A stretch of 64,000 bases of DNA, taken from contig NZ_CP019426.1 of assembly GCF_009834515.1 (NCBI RefSeq), forward strand, positions 2,221,501-2,285,500. The letters are read 5' to 3'. Made by a program: the position numbers and the translations under genes. Positions 17,385 to 27,384 of the stretch are shown here, one piece after another. The notes below the pieces were generated by a model that saw only the letters and a list, made by a program, of their open reading frames with translations, did no database searches and was not told the DNA's origin. Source of the stretch: Pseudomonas sp. R84 (GTDB lineage Bacteria; Pseudomonadota; Gammaproteobacteria; Pseudomonadales; Pseudomonadaceae). Each line of letters begins with the position of its first letter. The stretch's first letter is position 1.

Positions 17385-18101
17385 ATGCAAGCCATCAACA
17401 ACCTCAACCTCGATTCGCTGCTCGACACCCTCGTCAGCCTCAGCGCTGCGTTCATTCTCGGCGGTCTGATCGGCTTCGAGCGCCAGTACCGGCAACGCAC
17501 CGCCGGCCTGCGCACCAATGTGCTGGTCGCGGTCGGTGCGGCGATTTTCGTCGACATGGCCAACCGTCTCGCCGGCGCTGAAGGCGCGGTGCGTGTGGTC
17601 GCCTACGTGGTGTCCGGGATCGGTTTTCTCGGCGCCGGGGTGATCATGCGCGAAGAGGGCAACGTGCGCGGCCTCAACACCGCCGCGACTCTGTGGACTT
17701 CAGCGGCGGTCGGCGCCTGTGCCGGCGCCGATCTGCTCGCCGAAGCCGTACTCGGCACGCTGTTCATTCTGGCCGCCAACACCTTGCTGCGGCCGATCGT
17801 CAACAACATCAACCGCCAGCCACTGGACGTGGTCTCGGCGGAAGTCACCAACATCGTCTATGTCATCGCCCGACGCTCACAGCAAACCGCCGTGTTTGCC
17901 TTGCTCGAAGCCGAGCTTGAACGCAGCAACTACCCGGCCAGCGATGTTGATGTGCATGCGTTCGGTGCCGATGAAATCGAGATCGAAGCGACGCTGGCGA
18001 CAACGTCGGTCGATGGCGATGAACTCGACGCACTGGTGGCGCGAATTTCCACGTCGGCGCTGGTAGTGCAGGCGTTCTGGAGCCCGAGTACCACTGAGTA
18101 A
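17385..18101 (+). CDS. mgtC: MgtC/SapB family membrane protein
   Basis: MgtC-type inner-membrane protein, a virulence and low-Mg adaptation factor that in other bacteria acts on F-ATPase. The N-terminal half has about four helices with family blocks GGLIGFERQYRQRTAGLRTN, VSGIGFLGAGVIM and GLNTAATLWTSAAVG. The C-terminal soluble domain (about 150-238) has an ACT-like pattern. ATG 17385 sits seven bases after AGGGAG; ATG 17379 is too close to it. Length is 238 residues. Its position after mgtA suggests shared Mg control, although the REPIN between them may weaken co-transcription. Confidence 0.88.
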   Translation: MQAINNLNLDSLLDTLVSLSAAFILGGLIGFERQYRQRTAGLRTNVLVAVGAAIFVDMANRLAGAEGAVRVVAYVVSGIGFLGAGVIMREEGNVRGLNTAATLWTSAAVGACAGADLLAEAVLGTLFILAANTLLRPIVNNINRQPLDVVSAEVTNIVYVIARRSQQTAVFALLEAELERSNYPASDVDVHAFGADEIEIEATLATTSVDGDELDALVARISTSALVVQAFWSPSTTE

Positions 18102-18214
18102 ACTGCCTCACCCTCCGATGAGTAGCTGTTTTTTTCGGAATATTCCTACAGATCCCGCCACGAGGCTTGCGTAGTCTTGCCGCACCCAGAAACCGTGACC
18201 CCGGGAGATTGACC

Positions 18215-18658
18215 ATGATCAATAAAGCCCTGCGCATCCTGATCGCCGACTCGCAGCACTTCCACCGGATGAAAGTCGAGCGCTTGTTCAACAGCCTCGA
18301 CTATTACCGCGTGGCGCCGGCGCAAAGCCTTATCGAACTGATGACGCTGGTGGATTACGGTTGCGAGCCCTTCGATGTGGTGGTCATCAACGCCGAACTG
18401 GCGGCGGGCTCGCTGGATCTGCTGGGGTTCTTCCTCGATAACCCGCAGGTTCGTCAGGCGTTGATCTACAACGAAGGCACGGCACCGCTACAGCAGGCTT
18501 CGGGCTTCGCTCAGGAAAATGTACACGTCAGTCATTTGTCACTGCCCTCAAAGCAGTCGATCCGCCAGTTGATGGCGCTGGTCGATGTACCCGCAAAGCC
18601 ACACGAACCGGCCGTGCGCAAGGTGTGCCCGTCGGTGCAAAATGCTGCACATGCATAA
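18215..18658 (+). CDS. Stand-alone degenerate receiver (pseudo-receiver) protein
   Basis: 147-residue protein with a CheY-like fold pattern and no output domain. The start MINKALRILIADSQHFHRMK matches a receiver beta-1, but the acidic pair is reduced to one Asp. The phosphorylation site reads FDVVVINAEL, so the acceptor Asp is Asn. The conserved Lys appears in LPSKQS. It probably cannot be phosphorylated and may act by binding a partner. It precedes a LuxR-type regulator and a BvgS-like kinase on the same strand, suggesting a role in that system. ATG 18215 follows GGGAGATTGACC. Confidence 0.72.
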   Translation: MINKALRILIADSQHFHRMKVERLFNSLDYYRVAPAQSLIELMTLVDYGCEPFDVVVINAELAAGSLDLLGFFLDNPQVRQALIYNEGTAPLQQASGFAQENVHVSHLSLPSKQSIRQLMALVDVPAKPHEPAVRKVCPSVQNAAHA

Positions 18659-18793
18659 AAAATCCCTGACCACAACTGTCAGGTCTGACAGGTGATTCGC
18701 TCGCCGTTCCATGTAACAGTCCCTGCGCAGCCACTGAGTCTGGATCAGCCCCCATCGGTGGCTCGTTCGCCAGACTTTGCATCGGGAGTGGCC

Positions 18794-19420
18794 ATGAAGT
18801 CAGCGCTGATCGTCGATGATCATCCGGTGGTGCGCGCCGCCATCCGAATCGTGTTAATAGCTGCGGGTTTCAAACTGATCTACGAAGCATCTCAAGGCAA
18901 CGAGGTGGTGTCGCTTATTCGTGAACACAAGCCTCAACTGGTGATACTCGATCTGAATTTGCCAGTACTCGATGGACTGGACGTTCTGGAGCGAATCAGG
19001 GTCAATAATCTTCAAAGCCCGGTGGTGGTTTTCAGTACATACGAACCTGCGTTCTATCAGGAGCGCTGTGTGCGTGCCGGGGCCATGGCTTACGTGACCA
19101 AAACCAATCAACTGGAGCAGTTGCGCAATGCCATTCGTGCGGTGATGTCAGGGCATACCTATTTTGCCGCACTCCCGGACTATTTCAGCACGCTGAATGC
19201 CGTGCAGGCCACGGAAAAACAGATGATCGATCAGCTCTCTGATCGTGAGATGAGCATTTTCCAGCAGCTGGCGCAGGGCAAGTCCAACAAGGCGATTGCC
19301 GAGGACATGCACCTGAGCCACAAGACCGTGAGTACTTACAAGACCCGCCTGATGAAAAAACTCGGGGTGATTTCGGCGATGCACTTGCGCGACTTCGCCA
19401 AGCGCAATCATTTGATCTGA
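18794..19420 (+). CDS. BvgA/RocA-like LuxR-family response regulator
   Basis: NarL/FixJ-type regulator of 208 residues. The receiver domain (1-120) has the acidic pocket IVDDHP, phospho-Asp in [13 protein letters not shown] and the conserved Lys in YVTKTNQ. The C-terminal LuxR helix-turn-helix (about 145-205) has [20 protein letters not shown] and [21 protein letters not shown] 18794 follows CGGGAGTGGCC. The kinase gene starts 10 bases downstream, so they form one operon. The closest families I recognise are BvgA/EvgA and Pseudomonas RocA; target genes cannot be told from this window. Confidence 0.88.
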   Translation: MKSALIVDDHPVVRAAIRIVLIAAGFKLIYEASQGNEVVSLIREHKPQLVILDLNLPVLDGLDVLERIRVNNLQSPVVVFSTYEPAFYQERCVRAGAMAYVTKTNQLEQLRNAIRAVMSGHTYFAALPDYFSTLNAVQATEKQMIDQLSDREMSIFQQLAQGKSNKAIAEDMHLSHKTVSTYKTRLMKKLGVISAMHLRDFAKRNHLI

Positions 19421-19430
19421 GCGATCGCAC

Positions 19431-22400
19431 ATGAAGCCAGGATGCTGGATTGTCTGGTGGTGGTTGAGCCTGATGGCCACCTGTTGGGCGAGTGAAGCGC
19501 CGCAAGTGCTGCAAGTGCTGACCCGCACGGGACCGGGAAATGTCCAGCTACGTCTGGACGAACAGGATCGGCAATGGCTGCGTTTGCACCCGGTGTTGCG
19601 CATGGGCATTTCCGGACCGGATTACCCGCCGTTCGAGATCTCCCGCAATCAACAGGAACTCGAAGGGCTGACCGCTGATTACGCCGATCTGCTGGCGCAA
19701 TTACTCGGCGTGCGCATCGAAGTCCTGCGTTTTGCCAATCGCGATGCGGTGATGGCGGCGCTCAAGCGCGGCGATCTCGATGTGTTGGGGACTTCCAACA
19801 GTTTTGAGACCGCCGACCCGGACATCATCCTGTCCCGTGCTTACGCCGAAGATCAGCCGATGCTGGTGACCCGGCTCGAAGAACAATTGCCGAGCGATCT
19901 GGCCGGCAAGCGTCTGGCCATGGTCGAGGACTATCTGCCGCTGGCGAGCGTGCAAGCGTTTTATCCCCACGCCAGCGTGCAGCGTTATCCTTCGGCGATG
20001 GATGCGCTGGGCGCGGTGGCCTTTGGCGCGGATGACGTTTATCTGGGTGACTTCATCAGCGCCAACTACCTGATCAACACCAATTATCGTAACGACCTGC
20101 AATTGGCCGGCCCGGCGGGACTGGACGCCAATGCGTTCGGCTTTGCCCTGTTGCGCAGCGACCCGCACCTCAAACGCATCGTCGATAAAGCGTTGGCGGC
20201 CATCCCCATGGAGCGCCGTCAACGTATCGAGCAACGCTGGAGCGCTGGCCTTGCCGAAATGGCTGAACAGTCGCGGGTGCAACTCAGTGCCAGTGAGCGG
20301 GAGTGGCTGGAGCAGCATCCGGTGGTGCGCGTCGGTGCCATCGAAGATTTCGCACCGCTGACTTTTTTTGATGCCGATGGCCGTTTCAGCGGGCTGTCGG
20401 CGCAACTGCTGAACTTGATCAGCCAGCGCAGCGGCCTGAAGTTCGATATCGTGCGCGGAGCATCGCTCGATCGCCAGATAGAACAGCTCAAGGCCGGTGA
20501 ACTCGATGTATTGCCGGTGGTGACGCCGAGCAGCGAGCGCGAAACCGAACTGCAATTTACTCGCGCCTATCTGAACAATCCGTTTGTGCTGGTCAGCGCA
20601 AACACTGCGCAGGGGCCGCTCAACCTTGATGACCTGGCAGGCAAGCGACTAGCGATTTATCGCGGCCATCCGTTGCGCAGTTATCTCCTGGGACGCGTGC
20701 CGCGCGTTCGTCTGGTCGACGTCAAAAGTCCCGCTGAAGGCATGGCGATGATTACCAAAGGTCAAGTCGACGCCACGGTGAGCTCTCTACTGGTCGCACG
20801 CTTTCTGATCGCCCGTCACTACCGTGAACACCTGCGGATCAGCGGCACCGTCGGCGATCAACCGGCGCGCATTGCGCTGGCGACCACACCGCAAATGCCC
20901 GCGCTGCATTCGATCCTGAACAAGGCACTCCTGAGTATCGCCCCGCAACAGATGGACGAACTGGTTGAACGCTGGAGCCACGATGTGGTGGTCGATGACA
21001 GTTACTGGTTAAAACATCGCCAGGAAATCCTGCTTGGCTTTGCCGGTGCAGCGGTCTTGTTGGCGCTGGCACTGGCCTGGATCGTTTTTCAGCGCCAGCA
21101 GATTCGCCGGCGCCAGCAATGGTTGCAGCAATTGCAGGAAGCCAAGGATGCGGCGGACGACGCCAATCGGGCGAAAACCACCTTTCTGGCGACCATGAGC
21201 CATGAAATCCGCACGCCGATGAATGCCTTGATCGGTATGCTCGAACTGGCCCTGAAGCGCGCAGAAGAGGGTGTGACCGATCGTTTGGCCATTCAGGTGG
21301 CGTCCAACGCCGGGCAACAATTGCTGGCGCTGATCGGCGACATTCTTGACATCGCACGGATCGAGACCGGGCATTTGTCACTCGCGCCCGAACGCGCCAA
21401 CCTGCGTGAACTGGTGGTGTCGGTGTGTCGGGTGTTTGAAGGGCTGGCGCGGCAGAAACGCTTGCTGTGGCACATCGAACTCGATGCGCGCAGCAATGTG
21501 GACGTGCTGATTGATCCGACGCGCTTCAAACAGGTGCTGTCGAATTTGCTCAGCAACGCGATCAAGTTCACCGAGGAGGGTGAGGTCAGTCTGCGGCTGA
21601 CGGTGAGTGCAAGGATGACTGAGCGCCTGGCCGTGAAGGTGCTGATCGAGGACAGCGGAATAGGGATCAGCCACGATGATCGGCAGCGGCTGTTCAGCCC
21701 TTTCGTGCAGGCGAGCAATCACTCGCAGTCGGTACGCAGTGGTTCCGGACTTGGGCTGGTCATCAGTCGCAGTCTCTGCGAAATGATGGGCGGCACGCTG
21801 CGGCTCGACAGTGCGCGGGGCGAGGGAACGCAGGTCGAAGTGAGTCTCGAACTGCCACTGTTGGTCGTACTCGCTCAGCCCCCGGCAACCCCACGAGCTG
21901 CGGCTGCTGATACGTGTTCACTGAGCGTGCTGGTGGTGGACGATCACCCGGTGAACCGTTTGCTGTTGTGCTGGCAGTTGAGTGAACTCGGCCATCACAC
22001 GGTCGACACCGAGAACGGCGATGAAGGCCTGGAGCGCTGGCGGGCGCAGGCGTTTGATGTGGTGATCACCGACTGCAACATGCCGCGGCGCAACGGTTAT
22101 CAACTGGCGCGGACCATTCGTGATGAAGAAGCTATCACCGGTCGCGAAGCCTGTCTGATTCTTGGGTTTACCGCCAATGCACAGGCCGAAGAAAGAACGC
22201 GTTGCCTGCATGCCGGCATGGACGAATGTCTGTTCAAACCGATCCGCTTGCACGACCTGGCGCAGGCGTTGGCGGCGGCCAGTCATTGCGACATCGCGGT
22301 TGACCCCGTTGAGGTGCTGGCGCTGGCGGAAATCGACCTGAGCACCCTGGAGCAAATGGCCGGGGATAATCGTGCCATGATCGAACAGTTGCGCAAGGAA

Positions 22401-22649
22401 GTGTTGAACAGTTTGCAACTCGATCTGCAACGTCTTGATGATTTGCAGCCTGAGCTGGATCGTGCAGGGCTGCGTGAACTCACTCATCACATCAAGGGCG
22501 GGGCGCAGATGGTGGGCGCGGCGCAAGTAGTGGCGGCGTGTGTTGATCTGGAGCTGGCGAGTCAACAGGCGCAAGCGGCCACGCTGGGCATCGCAGTCGA
22601 GACGTTGCGCAAGGCCATGACCGGTCTCGCGCAACGTCTGCAGGCCTGA
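19431..22649 (+). CDS. BvgS/RocS-like hybrid sensor histidine kinase
   Basis: 1072-residue inner-membrane sensor. It has a signal peptide (1-21) and two periplasmic Venus-flytrap domains of the SBP_bac_3 type (about 45-270 and 285-505). A membrane helix ([20 protein letters not shown], about 525-547) and a short coiled coil follow. Next are HisKA with [13 protein letters not shown] (His591), HATPase with [15 protein letters not shown], a receiver with [13 protein letters not shown] (Asp881) and a C-terminal HPt with [10 protein letters not shown] (His1019). Unlike BvgS there is no room for a PAS domain between helix and kinase. Phosphorelay to the adjacent LuxR regulator is expected. The ligand is unknown. 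Confidence 0.9.
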   Translation: MKPGCWIVWWWLSLMATCWASEAPQVLQVLTRTGPGNVQLRLDEQDRQWLRLHPVLRMGISGPDYPPFEISRNQQELEGLTADYADLLAQLLGVRIEVLRFANRDAVMAALKRGDLDVLGTSNSFETADPDIILSRAYAEDQPMLVTRLEEQLPSDLAGKRLAMVEDYLPLASVQAFYPHASVQRYPSAMDALGAVAFGADDVYLGDFISANYLINTNYRNDLQLAGPAGLDANAFGFALLRSDPHLKRIVDKALAAIPMERRQRIEQRWSAGLAEMAEQSRVQLSASEREWLEQHPVVRVGAIEDFAPLTFFDADGRFSGLSAQLLNLISQRSGLKFDIVRGASLDRQIEQLKAGELDVLPVVTPSSERETELQFTRAYLNNPFVLVSANTAQGPLNLDDLAGKRLAIYRGHPLRSYLLGRVPRVRLVDVKSPAEGMAMITKGQVDATVSSLLVARFLIARHYREHLRISGTVGDQPARIALATTPQMPALHSILNKALLSIAPQQMDELVERWSHDVVVDDSYWLKHRQEILLGFAGAAVLLALALAWIVFQRQQIRRRQQWLQQLQEAKDAADDANRAKTTFLATMSHEIRTPMNALIGMLELALKRAEEGVTDRLAIQVASNAGQQLLALIGDILDIARIETGHLSLAPERANLRELVVSVCRVFEGLARQKRLLWHIELDARSNVDVLIDPTRFKQVLSNLLSNAIKFTEEGEVSLRLTVSARMTERLAVKVLIEDSGIGISHDDRQRLFSPFVQASNHSQSVRSGSGLGLVISRSLCEMMGGTLRLDSARGEGTQVEVSLELPLLVVLAQPPATPRAAAADTCSLSVLVVDDHPVNRLLLCWQLSELGHHTVDTENGDEGLERWRAQAFDVVITDCNMPRRNGYQLARTIRDEEAITGREACLILGFTANAQAEERTRCLHAGMDECLFKPIRLHDLAQALAAASHCDIAVDPVEVLALAEIDLSTLEQMAGDNRAMIEQLRKEVLNSLQLDLQRLDDLQPELDRAGLRELTHHIKGGAQMVGAAQVVAACVDLELASQQAQAATLGIAVETLRKAMTGLAQRLQA

Positions 22650-22667
22650 ACGGGCAATATCGCTGGA

Positions 22668-23471
22668 TCAGTCCCAGTCTGGCGCGATGCCTTTCGGACT
22701 GGTCAGGCGATGGCCGCGATCCAGTTTGGCAATCAGTGCCATGTCGGCGTCGCTCAACGTCAGCGCCGTGGCGGCGAGGTTGCTTTGTAGATTGGCCTGT
22801 TTGGTCGACGAAGGAATCACGGCATAGCCCGACTGCATTGCCCAGGCGAGAGTGACTTGCGCCGGAGTAGCCTGCAGGCGCTCGGCGATTTGCAGGATCA
22901 GCGGATCGTTCAGCACTTCACCGTAGGCGAGGGTCATGTACGACGTGATGTGGATGCCTTGGCTCTGTGCAAACTCGACGACTTTACCGTTTTGCAGGTA
23001 CGGGTGCAGTTCGATCTGGTTGGTCGCGATGTGGTCGGCACCGACCGCGGCGATCGCCTGTTGCATCAGCTCGATGGTGAAGTTGGACACACCGATCTGC
23101 CGGGTCAGGCCCAGGCGTTTGGCTTCCAGCAGGGCGGCCATGAACTCTTCGACCGGGACCTGGTTTTCCGGCGATGGCCAGTGAATCAGCGTCAGGTCGA
23201 GGTAGCCGGTCTGCAGTTTTTCCAGGCTTTCCTTGAGGCTGTCGATCAGGCGATCCTTGGCGAAGTTGGCGACCCAGATCTTGCTGGTGATGAACAGCTC
23301 TTCACGCGGGATGCCGCTGGCTGCGATGGCCTGGCCGACATCGGCTTCGTTTTCGTAGATTTGCGCGGTGTCGATGACCCGGTAGCCGAGTTCGAGGGCG
23401 GTGCTCACTGAGTCAATGACGACCTGGCCTTGCAAGCGAAACGTGCCAAGGCCAAAAGCGGGAACAGACAT
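22668..23471 (-). CDS. dkgB: Aldo/keto reductase, DkgB-like
   Basis: NADPH-dependent cytosolic aldo/keto reductase of 267 residues, AKR5 type. Fold and catalytic blocks are [25 protein letters not shown] (Asp and Tyr), ITSKIW (Lys), LIHWPSP (His) and [10 protein letters not shown], with the cofactor-binding [14 protein letters not shown]. It resembles 2,5-diketo-D-gluconate / methylglyoxal reductase DkgB. ATG 23471 gives the conserved N-terminus [13 protein letters not shown]; the longer frame upstream is low-quality and runs into a REPIN. It converges on the sensor kinase gene and is functionally unlinked to it. Confidence 0.85.
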   Translation of the reverse strand: MSVPAFGLGTFRLQGQVVIDSVSTALELGYRVIDTAQIYENEADVGQAIAASGIPREELFITSKIWVANFAKDRLIDSLKESLEKLQTGYLDLTLIHWPSPENQVPVEEFMAALLEAKRLGLTRQIGVSNFTIELMQQAIAAVGADHIATNQIELHPYLQNGKVVEFAQSQGIHITSYMTLAYGEVLNDPLILQIAERLQATPAQVTLAWAMQSGYAVIPSSTKQANLQSNLAATALTLSDADMALIAKLDRGHRLTSPKGIAPDWD

Positions 23472-23609
23472 GAAAGACTCCAGGGGTTGCAGTGGGAATG
23501 GCCGGGAGTATCCGCGTCTGCATCGTTGAGAAAAACCGCTGGCGGGGCAAAGCACTGTTGACCGCAAGTCATGAATCCACCCATTGATTTTTGTTGTTTG
23601 GACTGGCCC

Positions 23610-23674
23610 TATCGCGAGCAGGCTCACTCCTACATTGGAACGCGGTCTCCTGTAGGAGTGAGCCTGCTCGCGAT
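23610..23674. repeat. REPIN type B2
   Basis: Inverted pair of ATCGCGAGCAGGCTCACTCC elements lying between dkgB and the lysR remnant. Confidence 0.9.
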
Positions 23675-23689
23675 GGTCGCGACTCGGTC

Positions 23690-24238
23690 TCAGGCTATAT
23701 CGCTCTGCGCAAACTCCTCCCCGAGAAAATCAATCAACGTGCGCACCGACGGCAACAACCCGCGCCGCGACGGAAAGATCGCATGCACCACCCCGCATTT
23801 CGGAGCCCAGCCCGGAATCAACTCCACGACTCGTCCGGTAGCAATGTCCTCTCGCACGACTACGCTCGGCAGATGCGCCACGCCAACGCCGGCAATCACC
23901 GCCTGACGCAAGGCAATCAAATCATCGGTGACCATCCGCGGCGTATGCCGATTCAGCGCCGTGTTGCCATTCGGCCCGAGCAGTTCCCATTGATATTCGC
24001 GCTGCGCCGCCCCCCAATGCAGGCTCGGCAGGCCATTGAGGTCAGCAGGCGAGGGCGGTGATGACAGACGTTCGACGAACTACGGGCTGCCGACCACTGA
24101 TTGCGTACTGTTGCCCAGCACTTTCATGACCATGTCGGTGTTTTCCGGCTGCGGGAAACGCACGCGCAAGGCAATGTCAATGCCTTCATGCAACAGATCG
24201 ACACGGCGGTTGGTGCTCTCGATAAACAACTCCACCAT
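23690..24238 (-). pseudogene. Remnant of a LysR-type regulator (no HTH domain, internal stop)
   Basis: One continuous minus-strand frame encodes only the effector-binding half of a LysR regulator: MVELFIESTNRRVDLLHEGI..., then ...VVGSP, an in-frame TAG at 24080-24082, FVERLSS..., and DDLIALRQAVIAGVGVAHLP to the end. The DNA-binding N-terminus is missing because the sequence before 24239 is the pirin promoter region. Two independent lesions (loss of the 5' end and a premature stop) make this a pseudogene. LysR-pirin-YcaC clusters are common in pseudomonads, so this was probably the divergent regulator of the next genes. Confidence 0.85.
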
Positions 24239-24342
24239 CGTTCTCCAGATAGAACGCTAAGGCTGATTTTTGCAGTCTAGTGCATTAATGGTCATGGATT
24301 TAAGCTTAATCCATCGCATCACTCACCCCATTGGAGACAACC

Positions 24343-25209
24343 ATGAAAAACATCATCGGTATCTACACCAGCCCGCGCGGCCATTGGGTCGGCGATGGTT
24401 TCCCGGTTCGCACGCTGTTTTCCTACGACAACCTGGGCAAACACATCAGCCCGTTCCTGCTGCTCGATCATGCCGGCCCGGCCGACTTCACCCCGACGAC
24501 TGAACGGCGTGGCGTTGGTCAGCATCCGCACCGTGGTTTCGAAACCGTGACTATCGTGTATGAAGGCGAAGTGCAGCATCGCGATTCGACCGGCAGTGGC
24601 GGCGTCATCGGCCCGGGCGATGTGCAATGGATGACTGCCGCTTCCGGGATCCTCCACGAGGAATTCCATTCGGAAAACTTCGCCAGAACCGGCGGCAAAC
24701 TGGAAATGGTCCAGTTGTGGGTCAATCTGCCGGCCAAGGACAAAATGGCCGCGCCGGGCTACCAGACGATTCTCGACAGCGACATTCCGAGCATTGCGCT
24801 CAAGGACAACGCCGGCAGCCTGCGCCTGATCGCCGGTGAATTCGAGGGGTACAAAGGCCCGTCGCGCACCTTCACACCGATCGACGTGTGGGATCTGCGC
24901 CTCAACGCCGGCAAGTTGCTGACGCTGGATCTGCACGAAGGCCGCAATACCGCGCTGGTGGTGTTGAAAGGCTCGGTGCAGGTCAACGGTGTGGAATCGG
25001 TGCGTGAAGGGCAGTTGGCGCTGTTCGAACGTGACGGCCATCAGATGACGCTCGAAGCCAGCCAGGACGCGGTGGTGTTGCTGCTCAGCGGCGAGCCGAT
25101 CGACGAACCGATCGTCGGCCACGGCCCGTTCGTGATGAACACCGAGCAGGAAATTCACCAGGCCTTCGCCGACTTCCAGTCCGGCCGCTTCGGTCAGATG
25201 CACGCTTAA
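24343..25209 (+). CDS. Pirin family protein
   Basis: Cupin-fold pirin of 288 residues. Bacterial pirins include metal-binding quercetinases and metabolic regulators. The N-terminal cupin holds the metal ligands in GVGQHPHRGFETVT and ILHEEFHS. The C-terminal cupin is degraded in ligands, as usual for the family. ATG 24343 follows GGAG at a spacing of six; a TTG 12 bases earlier is less likely. It is the only intact member between a broken lysR and a broken ycaC gene. Substrate cannot be inferred. Confidence 0.9.
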   Translation: MKNIIGIYTSPRGHWVGDGFPVRTLFSYDNLGKHISPFLLLDHAGPADFTPTTERRGVGQHPHRGFETVTIVYEGEVQHRDSTGSGGVIGPGDVQWMTAASGILHEEFHSENFARTGGKLEMVQLWVNLPAKDKMAAPGYQTILDSDIPSIALKDNAGSLRLIAGEFEGYKGPSRTFTPIDVWDLRLNAGKLLTLDLHEGRNTALVVLKGSVQVNGVESVREGQLALFERDGHQMTLEASQDAVVLLLSGEPIDEPIVGHGPFVMNTEQEIHQAFADFQSGRFGQMHA

Positions 25210-25295
25210 CGCATCACCACTCCGCTCTACACAGGACGCGTAGGCCGGTTCGCAGGCCAGGGATGGCTGTTGCCTATAGAAAAGAGGAAACGCAC

Positions 25296-25728
25296 ATGAC
25301 CACTCAATACAAACGTCTGGACAAGAACAACGCTGCGGTGCTGCTGGTCGACCATCAAGCCGGACTGCTGTCACTGGTGCGCGACATTGAACCGGACAAA
25401 TTCAAGAACAACGTGCTGGCGCTGGCCGATCTGGCCAAGTACTTCAAACTGCCGACGATCCTCACCACCAGTTTCGAAACCGGCTCCAACGCCCGTTGGT
25501 GCCAGAGCTGAAGGCGCGTCCGGTACGCTCAACGAACTGACCAGCGAATCGGCGTGGAACCGCATGTCCAGCGCCGGTGCGCAATTGATGACCTGGTTCG
25601 GTCTGGCCTGCGAGCTGCATCGCGACTGGCGCAACGACATCGAAGGGTTGGGCACGCTGTTCTCCAACCACATCCCGGACTACCGCAACCTGATGACCAG
25701 CTACAGCACCCTGACTAACGGTAAGTAA
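25296..25728 (+). pseudogene. YcaC-like isochorismatase-family hydrolase, frameshifted with internal deletion
   Basis: The first 60 or so codons (MTTQYKRLDKNNAAVLLVDH onward) and the last 70 (GTLNELTSESAWNRMSSAGA to LTNGK) match the two ends of YcaC-type hydrolases. In between, one base is lost near 25490, shifting LVPELKA out of frame, and the middle of the gene is absent. The lost middle would carry the catalytic Cys (VTEVC block) and Lys. YcaC proteins are about 208 residues; only about 135 codons remain. Deletion of the active site makes loss of function near certain. Confidence 0.88.
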
Positions 25729-25748
25729 TCTGCCACCCCGTAAACCTG

Positions 25749-25828
25749 TGTAGGAGCTGCCGCAGGCTGCGATCTTTTGATGTTGTTTTTTAAAGATCAA
25801 AAGATCGCAGCCTGCGGCAGCTCCTACA
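25749..25828. repeat. REPIN type A
   Basis: Inverted pair of TAGGAGCTGCCGCAGGCTGC elements, 20 bases after the ycaC remnant. The two arms share the same C for A variant relative to most other type A copies. Confidence 0.9.
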
Positions 25829-25937
25829 TGGGTTTCGCGGTGTTTTGGCGTGGGTGTTCAGGCTCTGAAATCAATTGCTCCTACACTTGCTCAATCTGTG
25901 CGATCTTCTCGCGATTGGCCCCCGTCGGAGTTGTTTG

Positions 25938-27380
25938 ATGCTGTCTCTGCTCACCGAACATCCGTTGTTCTGCGCGTTGATCCTGATCCTCCTCGATCTG
26001 GGCCTGTGGCGTCTGATCTCCTCCCACGGCAGCGAGTGGAAACTGCTGGTGCGGGTGCTGATTTTCACGTTGTTCAGCGTGCTGCTGTTCAACGAAGGCC
26101 TCAACCCGATGGAGCCGGCGCCGTGGGCCGACAGCGTGCCGCTGCATCTGGCGGCGACCGGATTGCAGATTGGCTGGTGGCTGTTCGGCGCGCGCACTCT
26201 GACGGTGTTGATCGGCGCGGTAATGATGCAGCGGGTCGGCCACACCGGGCGGCTGTTGCAGGACTTGCTCGGCGCGGTGATTTTCCTCATCGCAATCATT
26301 GCCGCGCTGGCCTATGTGCTGGATCTGCCGGTCAAAGGCGTGCTGGCGACGTCTGGCGCCTTGGCGATCATCGTCGGTCTGGCTTTGCAGAGCACACTCA
26401 GCGATGTGTTCTCCGGGATCGTCCTCAACACCACCAAGCCATATCAACTGGATGACTGGATTTCCATCGACGGCACGGAGGGGCGGGTCACCGACATCGA
26501 CTGGCGCGCTACGCGTCTGCAAACCAGTCAGGGCAGCATGGCGGTGATCCCTAACTCGCTGGCGGCCAAGGCCAAGATCATCAACTTCAGTCGACCGAGC
26601 AATATGTTCGGTGTCGCGGTCAGCGTGCAGGTCAGCCCGCATGCCCGGCCCAGTTCGGTAATCGATGCGCTGGAGCGGGCAATGCAGGGCTGTCGGCAGC
26701 TGCTCGATACGCCAGCGCCGAGCGTGGCACTGAAAAGCTCCAGCAGCAGCGGTGCGGAATACGAAATCAGCGGGTTCGTCGCGTCGATGGGCGAGAAGCG
26801 TGTAGTGCGCAATCAGCTGTTCGATCTGGCCTATCGGCACTTGCAGGCGTCCGGGGTCAATCTGCTGTCGAGCGATGAAAGCTCTGCACCGACCAATTTG
26901 TCGCGGCCCCGGGCGTTGCTCGACAGCTCGCCGATTTTTTCCACCCTGCGTCAGGAAGAGAAAGACACCTTCAGCCAGAACATGAGCCTGCAAACCTTTC
27001 GCGCCGGTGAAATCATTCTTGCGGGCGGCGAGGTCAGCGATCACCTGTTCATTATCGAGTCCGGAGTGGTTTCGGTGACATTGAAGCGCCACGGCACACC
27101 ATTCGAGTCCGGGCGCATGGGGCCGGGCGAGGTGATTGGCGAGGCTGGGATCTTGTCCGACACCGCGTTGCCGGCGGACTTTTCGGCGAAGACCTTTTGC
27201 GCGTTGTATCGCATCGAGAAGTCCTACCTTAAACCGTGCCTCGATGCGCGCCATGACATCCACGACGCGATGCAGACGCTGCTCGATTTCCGCCTGCACA
27301 AGGCGCAGTCCCTGACCGAGGAAGCGCCGGCGGTGGTACCGAAAAGAGGCTTTTTGCAGTGGCTGCGCAATCGCGCCTGA
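25938..27380 (+). CDS. MscS-family channel with cyclic-nucleotide-binding-like domain
   Basis: 480-residue inner-membrane protein. There are four or so hydrophobic helices (1-150), then an MscS pore and beta domain with GVLATSGALAIIVGLALQST, LDDWISIDGTEGRVTDIDWR and VIPNSLAAKAKIIN. The C-terminus (about 335-460) is a CNBD-like beta-roll with FRAGEIILAGGEVSDHLFII. The phosphate cassette reads GEVIGEAGILSDTALPADFS and lacks the Arg that normally binds cyclic phosphate, so ligand gating is uncertain. ATG 25938 follows GGAG at a spacing of seven. Role: osmotic-downshift channel, possibly small-molecule gated. Confidence 0.86.
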   Translation: MLSLLTEHPLFCALILILLDLGLWRLISSHGSEWKLLVRVLIFTLFSVLLFNEGLNPMEPAPWADSVPLHLAATGLQIGWWLFGARTLTVLIGAVMMQRVGHTGRLLQDLLGAVIFLIAIIAALAYVLDLPVKGVLATSGALAIIVGLALQSTLSDVFSGIVLNTTKPYQLDDWISIDGTEGRVTDIDWRATRLQTSQGSMAVIPNSLAAKAKIINFSRPSNMFGVAVSVQVSPHARPSSVIDALERAMQGCRQLLDTPAPSVALKSSSSSGAEYEISGFVASMGEKRVVRNQLFDLAYRHLQASGVNLLSSDESSAPTNLSRPRALLDSSPIFSTLRQEEKDTFSQNMSLQTFRAGEIILAGGEVSDHLFIIESGVVSVTLKRHGTPFESGRMGPGEVIGEAGILSDTALPADFSAKTFCALYRIEKSYLKPCLDARHDIHDAMQTLLDFRLHKAQSLTEEAPAVVPKRGFLQWLRNRA

Positions 27381-27384
27381 AGGG

